From assembly GCA_902590695.1 (NCBI GenBank), contig CACIXR010000002.1, forward strand, positions 1-64,000: 64,000 bases of DNA. The letters run 5' to 3'. This document shows positions 35,432-44,438 of this stretch, one piece after another. A program made the translations under genes and the position numbers. The notes beneath the pieces are model-generated. The model saw nothing but the letters and a program-made list of their open reading frames with translations, ran no database searches and was not told where the DNA came from. Position 1 is the first letter of the stretch. Each line of letters opens with the position of its first letter. This DNA is from an uncultured Alphaproteobacteria bacterium. Its GTDB lineage: Bacteria > Pseudomonadota > Alphaproteobacteria > HIMB59 > GCA-002718135.

Positions 35432-36568
35432 ATGGAAACATTCAATAGCTTTACAGACCTTTTTTTAGATGTTTGGAATAATGGTGTTTTTGGCATAAAT
35501 GCTACTGATATCATAGTAAGTCTTGTAATTTTCCTGCTTTTTTATTTACTTAGAAGACTTATTGCTAGATTTATTCTTAATCGATTATCAAGAATTGTTT
35601 CGAGAACATCTAATCAAGTTGATGATGCTGTCATTGAAGTACTTGATGGACCATTAAAATTTCTCCCTGTTGTTTTAGGTTTTTTTATAGCTTCTTCATA
35701 TTTAGATGTTTCTGATAACAACCAAGACTTTATAGATTTACTAAACAGATCATTAATTACAATTTTTATATTCTGGCTACTGCATCAATTAATTATACCT
35801 TTTTCATTTGTAATAAAAAACTTTGAGTCAAAAATTTCAAAACCTTTAGTAGATTGGACTCTTAAGGGTTTAAAAGTTCTCGTTATTGTTCTTGGAGCTG
35901 TAGCAATTTTAGAATTGTGGGGCATAAGAGTGGGGCCAGTAATTGCAGGGTTAGGTTTATTTGGTGTAGCAGTTGCACTGGGTGCTCAAGATTTATTTAA
36001 AAACTTAATTAGTGGTATCATGATACTAATGGAAAAGAGATTTACTGTTGGTGATGTTATATTAGTTTCAGGCGAAGTAGAGGGAGTTGTTGAACAAATT
36101 GGATTTAGATCTACTTTAGTTAGAAGATTTGATTCAACTCCAGTAATGGTGCCAAATTATAAATTTGCAGAGCAATCTGTAACTAATTACACAAGAAGAC
36201 ATCATAGACGTATAAGATGGCTAATTGGATTAGAATATAGAACTAGCATTGATCAATTAAAAAATATCAGAGACGAGATAAATAATTTAATTGAAAAAGA
36301 TGATAACTTTGCAAAAAATCAAAACGCAAGTTTCTACGTTCGAATAGATAGTTTTTCTGATAGTTCTATTGATATGCTAGTACAAACATTTACTGTTACG
36401 AATGAATGGGCAGAATTTTTAAAAATAAAAGAAAATCTTGCTGTCAAAATAATAGAAATAGTTGAAAATAATGAAGCCAGTTTTGCTTTTCCGAGTCAAT
36501 CACTTTATGTTGAAAAATTATCAGATGAAAAAACAGAAATTTTTAATCCTCAATCTACTAAGAAATAA
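35432..36568 (+). CDS. MscS-family mechanosensitive ion channel
   Basis: 378 residues with about four N-terminal TM helices. The pore helix is GPVIAGLGLFGVAVALGAQDLFKNLISGIMILMEKRF, and the beta domain starts at VGDVILVSGEVEGVVEQIGFRSTLVRRFDSTPVMVPNYKFAEQSVTNY. It would release solutes upon hypo-osmotic shock. It starts 26 bp from the divergent GPx gene and overlaps the AI-2E-family gene by 1 bp, so the two are co-translated. Confidence 0.93.
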   Translation: METFNSFTDLFLDVWNNGVFGINATDIIVSLVIFLLFYLLRRLIARFILNRLSRIVSRTSNQVDDAVIEVLDGPLKFLPVVLGFFIASSYLDVSDNNQDFIDLLNRSLITIFIFWLLHQLIIPFSFVIKNFESKISKPLVDWTLKGLKVLVIVLGAVAILELWGIRVGPVIAGLGLFGVAVALGAQDLFKNLISGIMILMEKRFTVGDVILVSGEVEGVVEQIGFRSTLVRRFDSTPVMVPNYKFAEQSVTNYTRRHHRRIRWLIGLEYRTSIDQLKNIRDEINNLIEKDDNFAKNQNASFYVRIDSFSDSSIDMLVQTFTVTNEWAEFLKIKENLAVKIIEIVENNEASFAFPSQSLYVEKLSDEKTEIFNPQSTKK

Positions 36569-37572
36569 TGAATGAAAATAATCGCGTAATTTCTGGCTCT
36601 CTTTTTATATTGGCAAGTATCGCTGTTGCGTTTATTTTAAATTTCTCTCAGCCTATAATGGTCCCATTTGTTTTAGCACTTCTTTTAAGGATATTAATTG
36701 ATCCAATAATTGATTTTCAGACTATAAATCTTCGTGTACACAGATTTATAGCAGTTTTTATAAGTATTTGTTTAATTGTACTTTTATTCTCAATTATAGT
36801 TCCTTTTATTGTTTCTTCTGTAACAACATTCCTGGAGTCTGCAGATGATTATAATAAAAAAGTAATCATTTTAATTGAGGCAGTCATAATACAACTGCAA
36901 CAATTTGAAATTGATATTGATAGAGAAACAATTAGAAATACAATTGCAGAGTTACCCATTACTAATTGGGCTGCAACTATATTAAGTAATAGTGCAAATT
37001 TTATTTCAAAGTTTCTTTTAGTTGTAATTATAACATTATTTTTATTATTAGGAACTCCTTCTAAAAATACTTCAGACGAATGGAATGATATTATTAGATT
37101 AGTAAAAAAATATATATTTACTAAATTTTTAACATCAGCTTTTACAGGCATTGCAGCAGGATTAATTTATTGGTTTTTAGGTCTAGAATTAGCCTTCATT
37201 TTCGGAAGCTTAACATTTATTTTAAATTTCATTCCAGTTATTGGTTCTGTTATTGCTGTTTTACTTCCATTACCAATTGCTTTCCTTCAATACAACGATC
37301 CAACACTAGTTGTATTAATTATAATTTTACCTACGATTATTCATCAAATAGTAGGAAATTTTGTAGAACCTAAAATATTTGGTGAGAGTTTTGGATTACA
37401 TCCAATTACAATTATTTTATCGTTAATATTCTGGGGTATGATTTGGGGCTTTATTGGAGTTCTTCTCGCAGCACCTTTAACTGCAATCATCAGAATTTCA
37501 TTTGAAAGATTTGAAACAACCAAACAAATTGCAAGATTATTAGAAGGTAAGATTCATATAAAAGAAAGCTAA
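36568..37572 (+). CDS. AI-2E/PerM family transporter
   Basis: 334 residues with about seven to eight TM helices. Landmarks of the family are the N-terminal FSQPIMVPFVLALLLRILIDPI, the central FIFGSLTFILNFIPVIGSVIAVLLPLPIAFLQY, and the C-terminal GNFVEPKIFGESFGLHPITIILSLIFWGMIWGFIGVLLAAPLTA. Members include the AI-2 exporter TqsA and Na+/H+ antiporters, so the substrate is open. It is coupled to MscS by a 1-bp overlap and converges on recX with a 4-bp overlap. Confidence 0.92.
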   Translation: MNENNRVISGSLFILASIAVAFILNFSQPIMVPFVLALLLRILIDPIIDFQTINLRVHRFIAVFISICLIVLLFSIIVPFIVSSVTTFLESADDYNKKVIILIEAVIIQLQQFEIDIDRETIRNTIAELPITNWAATILSNSANFISKFLLVVIITLFLLLGTPSKNTSDEWNDIIRLVKKYIFTKFLTSAFTGIAAGLIYWFLGLELAFIFGSLTFILNFIPVIGSVIAVLLPLPIAFLQYNDPTLVVLIIILPTIIHQIVGNFVEPKIFGESFGLHPITIILSLIFWGMIWGFIGVLLAAPLTAIIRISFERFETTKQIARLLEGKIHIKES

Positions 37573-38039
37573 CCTAGTATTTTCTTACATATGTCATAGC
37601 TAAAACCAGCTCTTGCCATTTTTGCTAATTTTTTTTCATAACTTTCATTTTTTTCCAACAATTTCTTTTTTTTAGCAAATATTTCTGCTGACTCCAATTC
37701 CCAATTATCGTTATCTTGCTTCATTAAGTTTAAATTATTTTGAATTTGAGATTTACTCACTCCTTTTTTAATCAAGTAATTGAAAATAAAATTTTTTGAT
37801 TTTCCAGAATTTGATAAAGAATGAATTTTTGTTGAGCTATATCTATCATCATCAATAAATTTATTTTTTTCTAATTTTAAAATTATACTTTCAATAATAT
37901 CAATGAGTTTTTTTTTCTCAAAATTTGTTAACTTTAATCTTAAAATTTTTCTTTTAAGCACGCTAACTAAATTATTTTTTGAGGAATCGTACTTGCTTAA
38001 GTAATCAACGGCATATTTTAAGAGTTTTTTTTCGTCCAC
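37569..38039 (-). CDS. recX: RecA regulator RecX
   Basis: 156 residues, nearly all alpha-helical and basic, with three RecX three-helix units: LLKYAVDYLSKYDSSKNNLVSVLKRKI; LEKNKFIDDDRYSSTKIHSLSNSGKSKNFIFNYLIKKGVS; and a C-terminal WELESAEIFAKKKKLL...KMARAGFSYDICKKIL. RecX limits RecA filament growth. It is not next to recA here. Sequence divergence from typical RecX is notable but the repeat pattern is clear. Confidence 0.82.
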   Translation of the reverse strand: MDEKKLLKYAVDYLSKYDSSKNNLVSVLKRKILRLKLTNFEKKKLIDIIESIILKLEKNKFIDDDRYSSTKIHSLSNSGKSKNFIFNYLIKKGVSKSQIQNNLNLMKQDNDNWELESAEIFAKKKKLLEKNESYEKKLAKMARAGFSYDICKKILG

Positions 38040-38087
38040 TTAATTAATATACAAATAATTTAAATATATTAAAAGAAAACTCCTAAT

Positions 38088-38858
38088 ATGATTTACTATA
38101 ATTATCTTTGTTTTCTTACATTAGTAAAAAAAGAAGTCTTTAGGTTCTTGAAAGTTGGAATACAAACTGTGATTGGACCAGCTATTAGCTCTTTATTATT
38201 TTTAGCTGTTTTTAGTTTAGCTCTAGGTAGATCCGTAAATTCTATAAATGGTATTGATCTTCCTTATTTCATTGCACCCGGTCTAATAATGATGACTATG
38301 TTGCAAAACGCTTTCGCTAATTCTGCATCAAGTATTGGTCAATCAAAATTTCAAGGAAATATTGTAGACATATTAATGGCTCCATTAAATAATGTTGAAC
38401 TAGCATTTGGTTTTATTATTGGCTCTGTTTGTAGAGGTATTGTTTGTGGTATAACTACTACTTTGGGGGTTATGATATTTGTTCCTTTAACTGTTCACTC
38501 TTACACTGCTTTACTATTTTTTACATTAATGGGGTGTACAATGATGGGAACTTTGGGAACAATTGTTGGTATATGGGCAGACAAATGGGATCAACAACAA
38601 GGTATAACTAATTTTATAGTTTTACCTCTTACTTTTTTGTCTGGAACATTTTATTCAATTTCGAGACTTCCAGAGTTTTGGCAGACAGTTTCCTCATTCA
38701 ATCCATTCTTCTATAATATTGATGGTTTCAGATATGCTTTTACGGGAATTTCTGATAGCTCATTAATCCAAGGATCAATCTTCTTAATAATTATTAATAT
38801 TATATTAATTTTATTATGCTATTTTATGTTTCGCAAAGGATATAAAATTAAATTTTAA
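38088..38858 (+). CDS. ABC-2 type transporter permease
   Basis: 256 residues with six TM helices and no ATPase domain. The ABC-2 signature is PYFIAPGLIMMTMLQNAFANSASSIGQSKFQGNIVDILMAPLNNVELAFG, with the conserved QGITNFIVLPLTFLSGTFYSI later. It belongs to the YadH/NodJ-like exporter branch. The matching ATP-binding subunit is not adjacent, so it must be encoded elsewhere. The argD gene follows after 2 bp on the same strand. Confidence 0.9.
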   Translation: MIYYNYLCFLTLVKKEVFRFLKVGIQTVIGPAISSLLFLAVFSLALGRSVNSINGIDLPYFIAPGLIMMTMLQNAFANSASSIGQSKFQGNIVDILMAPLNNVELAFGFIIGSVCRGIVCGITTTLGVMIFVPLTVHSYTALLFFTLMGCTMMGTLGTIVGIWADKWDQQQGITNFIVLPLTFLSGTFYSISRLPEFWQTVSSFNPFFYNIDGFRYAFTGISDSSLIQGSIFLIIINIILILLCYFMFRKGYKIKF

Positions 38859-38860
38859 AT

Positions 38861-40039
38861 ATGGTTAGTAAACTTTTATCAAACGTGATGCCAACTTATG
38901 GGAACAAATCTCTTGAATTTGCAAAAGGCAAAGGATGTTATTTATACTCTAGTCAAAATACAAAATATTTAGATTTTGCAAGTGGAATAGCTGTAAATTC
39001 TCTTGGTCATTGTCATCCTAAGCTTGTAGAGGCGCTTAATAAGCAATCAAAACAACTCTGGCATGTTTCAAACTTATATAAAATTAAAAAACAGGAACAA
39101 TTTGCAAAATTACTTTGTAAAAATTCTTTTGCAGACAAAGTCTTTTTTACTAATTCAGGAGCTGAATCTATTGAATGCGGAATTAAAATAATAAGAGGAT
39201 ATCATTCATATTACAAGACTAACAAAACAGAGATTATTACTTTTGATGGCGCTTTTCATGGAAGAACTTATGGAGCACTTTCTGCACAAAAAAACAAAAA
39301 ATACTCTAATGGTTTTGGCCCTATGCTTAAAGGGTTTAAACAAATTGAATTTAATAATGAAAAAAAATTAATATCGGCAGTAAACAATAAAACAGCTGGT
39401 ATTATTATTGAACCAATTCAAGGAGAAGGAGGTATTCGTCCCGCCAATCTAAGTTTTTTAAAATTACTAAGAAAAATCTGTAACAAAAAGAAAATCTTAC
39501 TTTTTTTTGATGAGGTTCAGTGTGGATTTGGAAGATCAGGTAAATTATTTTCACATGAATGGGCAAAAATAAAACCTGATATTATGTCTGTAGCAAAAGG
39601 TATTGGATCGGGTTTTCCACTTGGTGCTTGTATGTCAACAAACAAAGCATGTGTTGCAATGACTAAAGGTAGTCATGGATCAACTTATGGTGGTAATCCG
39701 TTAGCTATGAGTGTAGGTTTAGAAGTCTTAAAAATTATCTCTAATAAAAAATTTCTTACAAAAGTTGATAAAACAGCAAGATATTTCTGGAAAAATTTAA
39801 AAAAATTAGAGAATTCATCGAATATTATTTCAGAGGTTAGAGGTGCAGGACTTTTATTGGGAATTAAAACAAATATTAGCAATTTAGATTTTTCTGAACA
39901 ACTTAGAAAAAATAAATTACTAAATGTACCTGCTGCAGATAATACAGTAAGATTAGCCCCACCACTTATTGTATCTTATAAAGAGATTGATAAATCATTA
40001 ACAATAATTAAAAAAAGTTTAAAAGAACTATCAAGATGA
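38861..40039 (+). CDS. argD: Acetylornithine aminotransferase
   Basis: 392 residues, class III aminotransferase. The PLP Lys is in IMSVAKGIGSGFPLGA, the Asp in LFFDEVQCGFGRSG, the phosphate contact GSTYGGNPLAMSVG, and the substrate region FTNSGAESIECGIK. It overlaps argF by 4 bp, which supports an arginine-biosynthetic role (N-acetylornithine plus 2-oxoglutarate). It may also serve in lysine synthesis as succinyl-diaminopimelate aminotransferase. Confidence 0.94.
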   Translation: MVSKLLSNVMPTYGNKSLEFAKGKGCYLYSSQNTKYLDFASGIAVNSLGHCHPKLVEALNKQSKQLWHVSNLYKIKKQEQFAKLLCKNSFADKVFFTNSGAESIECGIKIIRGYHSYYKTNKTEIITFDGAFHGRTYGALSAQKNKKYSNGFGPMLKGFKQIEFNNEKKLISAVNNKTAGIIIEPIQGEGGIRPANLSFLKLLRKICNKKKILLFFDEVQCGFGRSGKLFSHEWAKIKPDIMSVAKGIGSGFPLGACMSTNKACVAMTKGSHGSTYGGNPLAMSVGLEVLKIISNKKFLTKVDKTARYFWKNLKKLENSSNIISEVRGAGLLLGIKTNISNLDFSEQLRKNKLLNVPAADNTVRLAPPLIVSYKEIDKSLTIIKKSLKELSR

Positions 40040-40932
40040 AGCATTTTATTGATATTAATAGTTTTAAAAAAAAAGAAATTGATGAAATTATTTCTCTTGC
40101 TAAAAAAATCAAAAAAAACCCAAAAAAATATTCTTCATCTTGCAAAGATAAAACTCTCGGTTTAATTTTTGAAAAACAATCACTAAGAACCAGATTAAGC
40201 TTTAATGTTGGAATGCAAAAATTAGGAGGTTCTGTTTTAGAATTGCAAAGTAAAGATATTGGTTTTGATAATAAAAGAGAAAAAGTCGAAGATGTTCTTA
40301 ATGTATTAAGTCAATATATTGATTGCGTAATGATAAGAAATAATAATCACAAACAAATAGTAAATTTAAGCAAAGAAAATATTTTGCCGATTATAAATGG
40401 TTTAACTGAAAATAGTCATCCATGCCAAATACTTGGTGATTTTTTAACTCTACAAGAGCATCATAAAAGTATAAAAAATGCTAATATTGCTTGGATAGGT
40501 GATTATAATAATGTCTTACGCTCTCTTATTCATCTCCAAAATATTTATAATTTTAAACTAAATTTAATCATTCCAAATGAAATTTTTAAAAATTATAAAA
40601 AAGAGTTCCAACAATCCAAAAATAAAAATTTAAACCATTTTTTTGATCCTATATTAGGTACAAAAAATTCAAATTGTATAATGACCGATGTTTGGGTTTC
40701 TATGGGTGAAAAAAATAAAAATAAAAAAAAATATTTCAAAAATTATACCGTAGATAAAAAAATTATTAGCAATGCTAAAAATAATGTAATATTTATGCAC
40801 TGCTTACCAGCAAAAAGAGGACAAGAAGTGACATCAGAAGTTCTTGATGGAAAAAATTCTGTAGTATTAATGCAAGCAAAAAATAGAATGTACGTTCAAC
40901 AAGCTATATTAATTTATGTACTTAAAAAGTAG
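40036..40932 (+). CDS. argF: Ornithine carbamoyltransferase
   Basis: 298 residues. The carbamoyl-phosphate motif SLRTRLSF varies from the usual STRTR, the second site is NSHPCQILGD, and the ornithine/catalytic motif is MHCLPAKRGQEVTSEV. It makes citrulline from ornithine and carbamoyl phosphate. It follows argD with a 4-bp overlap and in turn overlaps a small lipoprotein gene by 17 bp. The pair argD-argF is a common alphaproteobacterial arrangement. Confidence 0.94.
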   Translation: MKHFIDINSFKKKEIDEIISLAKKIKKNPKKYSSSCKDKTLGLIFEKQSLRTRLSFNVGMQKLGGSVLELQSKDIGFDNKREKVEDVLNVLSQYIDCVMIRNNNHKQIVNLSKENILPIINGLTENSHPCQILGDFLTLQEHHKSIKNANIAWIGDYNNVLRSLIHLQNIYNFKLNLIIPNEIFKNYKKEFQQSKNKNLNHFFDPILGTKNSNCIMTDVWVSMGEKNKNKKKYFKNYTVDKKIISNAKNNVIFMHCLPAKRGQEVTSEVLDGKNSVVLMQAKNRMYVQQAILIYVLKK

Positions 40933-41488
40933 TTTTATCTTAATTTTATTTTTGGTACTATCATGTCAACCAGTTGAAATATTAAGACCAATTGAAATTG
41001 ATACTTCAAATCTTGATACTATTTCAATTTATACTAAAAATATTGAAATTAATAACAAATATAATTCTGTTTTTTCCCAAAATAATATTGAAGAACAAAT
41101 CCAAAAATCACCGATTGATGTAATTGTGGAATGGCATAACAAAAACATATTAAAAATTGGAAATGAAAATAAATTAGTTATTAATATTTTAGATGCATCT
41201 ATTACAAAAAATGAAATTGAGAATGTTGATGCAAAAAAATATGAAGAAAAAACTATATATAAATATGAATTATTTTTTTTAGTTGAGTATGAACTTTATG
41301 ATAACAGCGGTTTCCTAAAAGCAAATACAACTGTAGAAACTTCAAGATCTACAACATCTCAAAAATATATATCTTTAAATGAAACTGAAATAATTATTAA
41401 TGATTTATTATTTCAAACTATGAATGATTATATTAATGAAACAAAAAACCAACTGTCAATTTACATGGGAAATTATTTAAGTATTTAG
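40916..41488 (+). CDS. Hypothetical lipoprotein
   Basis: 190 residues. The N-terminus MYLKSSFILILFLVLSC gives a lipobox (VLSC, Cys17), so the mature protein is a lipid-anchored periplasmic protein. The rest is Asn/Glu/Lys-rich with a probable beta-sheet core (KYELFFLVEYELYDNSGFLKANTTVETSR). I do not recognise the family. It overlaps argF by 17 bp at its start and trkH by 4 bp at its end, an extreme case of packing. Function is unknown. Confidence 0.75.
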   Translation: MYLKSSFILILFLVLSCQPVEILRPIEIDTSNLDTISIYTKNIEINNKYNSVFSQNNIEEQIQKSPIDVIVEWHNKNILKIGNENKLVINILDASITKNEIENVDAKKYEEKTIYKYELFFLVEYELYDNSGFLKANTTVETSRSTTSQKYISLNETEIIINDLLFQTMNDYINETKNQLSIYMGNYLSI

Positions 41489-42933
41489 CTTCTCCAAAAA
41501 TTCATCGATAATAAAACTAATACTGTAAAAATTTCCAGTCTTCCGATAATCATAGTAAGGGATAATATCCATTTGGCACCATTGTCTAATAAAAAATAAT
41601 TCCCACTAGGCCCTATCATTTCACCTAAACCAGGGCCAACATTTGAAATTGCAGAAGCAGCTGCTGAAAAGGCAGTTAAAAAATCTAAATTGAATAAGCT
41701 TAAACTTACTGCTGATAAAATAAATAAAAATATATACATAAAGAAAAAGCCCATAATGGAGTTATAAGTGTTTTCATTGACTGATTTCCCATTAAATCTC
41801 ATCATCAATACTGCATGAGGTTGGGTCAGTTTCCTTATTTGGGTAATTGCTCCTCTAAAAAGTATTTGCAATCTAAATATTTTAATTCCTCCAGTGGTTG
41901 ATCCTGCACACCCACCAATAAACATAATTATCATCATTATTACAATGCCAAAACTTCCCCAATTAGAAAAGTTACTACTAGTATAACCGGTGCCTGTTAA
42001 AATTGATGTTATATTAAATAAAGCAATTCTAAACGCAGAAATTGTATCTATAGATTGATTAGTAGTTAGCCAAATTGTCGTTAACAAAATAATTATAAAC
42101 AAAATTAGAAAGAATAATTTTATTTGATCATCTTTAAAAATCAATTTTTTTTGATTATGTAAAAATTGCAGATACAAGACAAATGGTAAACTTCCCACCA
42201 ACATAAAAATAATACTTATACTTTCTATTTTAAACGAGTTAAAATATGAAAATGATTCATCATAATTAGAAAATCCACCAGTTGAAATCGTAGTCATTGC
42301 ATGAATGATTGAATCAAAACCTTGCATTCCATTTACAAAATACAAAAAGGCACAAATAATTGATAAAGATACGTAAAGTAGAAATAATTCAATTACAAAT
42401 CGATTAACTTTAGGAATTGTTTTTTCATAAGGATCATCATGTTCCATGTGTAGCAGTTGCATTCCACCAATTTGTAAAGTTGGCAAAATGGCCATTGCAA
42501 GAACAATTATTCCTATTCCTCCGAACCATTGAAGAAGAGATCTCCAAATTAATATACCCTCAGATAAGTTTTCTAAATTATTAATAACAGTTGCACCAGT
42601 TGTAGTAATTCCACTTACTGACTCAAAAAAAGCATCTGTATATGAGAGGGAAGATGATGAATACACAAATGGAATTGCACCAAAAAGAGATATTACTAAC
42701 CATGATGAAATTGTTAATAAAAATGCCTGCCTTATTCCAAGCTTAATATTTTTTTTTCTAAATGAAAAATATAAAATTATTCCAATAAAAAAAGTGATTA
42801 AGCTTGAGTAAAAAAATTGTAACCAATCATAATTACCATAATATAGATCAAAGAACATTGGTATCAGCATTGCTATTGCCTCAATACATATTAGTATTCC
42901 AATTATATTTAATATTGACCTAAAGTCTCTCAT
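41485..42933 (-). CDS. trkH: Trk-type potassium uptake membrane protein TrkH
   Basis: 482 residues, four M1-P-M2 units. The selectivity-filter loops are visible: SGITTTGATVI, TTISTGGFSNY, ILTGTGYTSSN and a last one after SAAASAISNVGPG. It also has the family motif GGCAGSTTGGIKIFR. It would import K+ together with the cytosolic gating protein TrkA, not present here. It lies 12 bp after apaG on the same strand. Confidence 0.94.
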   Translation of the reverse strand: MRDFRSILNIIGILICIEAIAMLIPMFFDLYYGNYDWLQFFYSSLITFFIGIILYFSFRKKNIKLGIRQAFLLTISSWLVISLFGAIPFVYSSSSLSYTDAFFESVSGITTTGATVINNLENLSEGILIWRSLLQWFGGIGIIVLAMAILPTLQIGGMQLLHMEHDDPYEKTIPKVNRFVIELFLLYVSLSIICAFLYFVNGMQGFDSIIHAMTTISTGGFSNYDESFSYFNSFKIESISIIFMLVGSLPFVLYLQFLHNQKKLIFKDDQIKLFFLILFIIILLTTIWLTTNQSIDTISAFRIALFNITSILTGTGYTSSNFSNWGSFGIVIMMIIMFIGGCAGSTTGGIKIFRLQILFRGAITQIRKLTQPHAVLMMRFNGKSVNENTYNSIMGFFFMYIFLFILSAVSLSLFNLDFLTAFSAAASAISNVGPGLGEMIGPSGNYFLLDNGAKWILSLTMIIGRLEIFTVLVLLSMNFWRS

Positions 42934-42945
42934 TGTATTTGTGAA

Positions 42946-43338
42946 TTAATTTAAATTATTATTTTCAAATGGTGTATCTAATGAAAACTGAGGTATTTGA
43001 ACATCAAAAGTATTTCCATCATCGCCTTGCATCTCATAACTTCCTTCCATGAAACCTGAAGAAGTAGTTAAAGGTGTGCCACTAGTATACTCAAACTTTT
43101 CACCTGGATTTAATATAGGTTGTTCGCCTACTACACCTTTACCTCGTACTTCTTGAAGAGTACCATTAGCATCAATAATTTTCCAATGCCTGTTTACAAG
43201 CTGTACTTTTTCATTACCTTGGTTATCAATTATTACTTTATAAGCCCAGACATAATGTTGATCTTCAGGCTCAGATTGGTCTTCAAGATAATAAGGCTTA
43301 ACAGTAATATTTATTTTTTTTGTAGTTTTTGAATACAT
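42946..43338 (-). CDS. apaG: ApaG family protein
   Basis: 130 residues with the ApaG immunoglobulin-like fold: VKPYYLEDQSEPEDQHYVWAYKVIIDNQGNEKVQLVNRHWKIIDANGTLQEVRGKGVVGEQPILNPGEKFEYTSG (motif extent paraphrased by its landmarks NRHW, GVVGEQP and LNPG). ApaG is linked genetically to Co2+/Mg2+ tolerance and diadenosine tetraphosphate metabolism; its biochemical role is unsettled. It precedes trkH by 12 bp, probably one operon. Confidence 0.95.
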   Translation of the reverse strand: MYSKTTKKINITVKPYYLEDQSEPEDQHYVWAYKVIIDNQGNEKVQLVNRHWKIIDANGTLQEVRGKGVVGEQPILNPGEKFEYTSGTPLTTSSGFMEGSYEMQGDDGNTFDVQIPQFSLDTPFENNNLN

Positions 43339-43378
43339 TGAAAGAAGCTCAATATACCAAAATATTTATAAACAAAAG

Positions 43379-44287
43379 TTAATTTGTTTTTTTTATTTCT
43401 ACTCTTCTATTTGCCGGTTGTTTGGTGTCATCTGGAGTATCTACAGCTAAAGATTCCTCACCTTTGCCTAAAATTTTAATACTACTTTGATTAATTCCAT
43501 AATTAATTAAAATTTCTTTTACAAACTCTGCTCTTTTGATTGATAATAATAAATTATATTTATTTGTTCCTTTAGTATCAGTATGACCAACTACAAGATA
43601 TTCATTAATATCACTTCCATAATTATTTAAAAATTTTTTTATTTTATTTTTACTAACTTCAGATAAATTGAATTGATCAAAATCAAAATAAATTATTTGC
43701 ATTAATTCTTTATTTTCATTTTTAGTCACAATTGTAACTTCATCTTTTGTTTTATTTTCTAAATTATTATCTTTGTTATCTGAAGTTTCCTGATCATTTT
43801 CCTGAGTAGATATTTTTTCATAAATATTATGCATGGCTTTTAAGAAATCATTCTTGCAACTATTAATATCCCAAGTTTGCCAATTTTCCTCCTGTTGCTC
43901 TGACCAGCAATCTAAGGACGAAATAGCTCTTGCCAAATTAATAGGATCAATATTTCTAGCATCTTTATAAATTGTCATAAGGTTTTCATATGCAATTTTT
44001 ATTTCATTAATTTTTTCTTCTGGAATTTTCCAATATGAAATTTCTTCTGGATATATTTCATCAGTTTCTAAACTCTTGAGAGCTTTTTCAGAGTATAATT
44101 TTGCGGAATTCCAATCGTGCATTTCTTCTGCCTCGAAACTAGCTCTTTTTTTGTATTCGGATAGTAAGTGATCTTGAAAGTTTTTTGGTTCTTTATTTTC
44201 CATTTTAGAGAGTTGTTTATAACTAGCTGAACAACCACCTAAAAAAATTAGTAAAGTGATAATAGGTAGTAATAATTTAAATTTCAT
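43379..44287 (-). CDS. OmpA-domain lipoprotein
   Basis: 302 residues. The lipoprotein signal is KFKLLLPIITLLIFLGGC with the acylated Cys in LGGC. A helical middle part is followed by an Asn/Glu-rich linker (about 165-195), and the C-terminal OmpA/Pal-like peptidoglycan-binding domain is IYFDFDQFNLSE...YLVVGHTDTKG...LLSIKRAEFVKEILINYGI...QPANRRVEI. It tethers the outer membrane to peptidoglycan. It lies 40 bp upstream of apaG on the same strand. Confidence 0.9.
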   Translation of the reverse strand: MKFKLLLPIITLLIFLGGCSASYKQLSKMENKEPKNFQDHLLSEYKKRASFEAEEMHDWNSAKLYSEKALKSLETDEIYPEEISYWKIPEEKINEIKIAYENLMTIYKDARNIDPINLARAISSLDCWSEQQEENWQTWDINSCKNDFLKAMHNIYEKISTQENDQETSDNKDNNLENKTKDEVTIVTKNENKELMQIIYFDFDQFNLSEVSKNKIKKFLNNYGSDINEYLVVGHTDTKGTNKYNLLLSIKRAEFVKEILINYGINQSSIKILGKGEESLAVDTPDDTKQPANRRVEIKKTN

Positions 44288-44438
44288 AGATTACAAATAT
44301 CAAAATTTGCTGTCAAAACTAAGACCAAATTTTGACCTAATTAAGGTCCACCATTTTTTTTACATCACCTACATTTTATCATTGCAGAGTATTTAAAGAT
44401 TAAATACAGAAATAGCATATTTATTTAAGGAGTTTATA

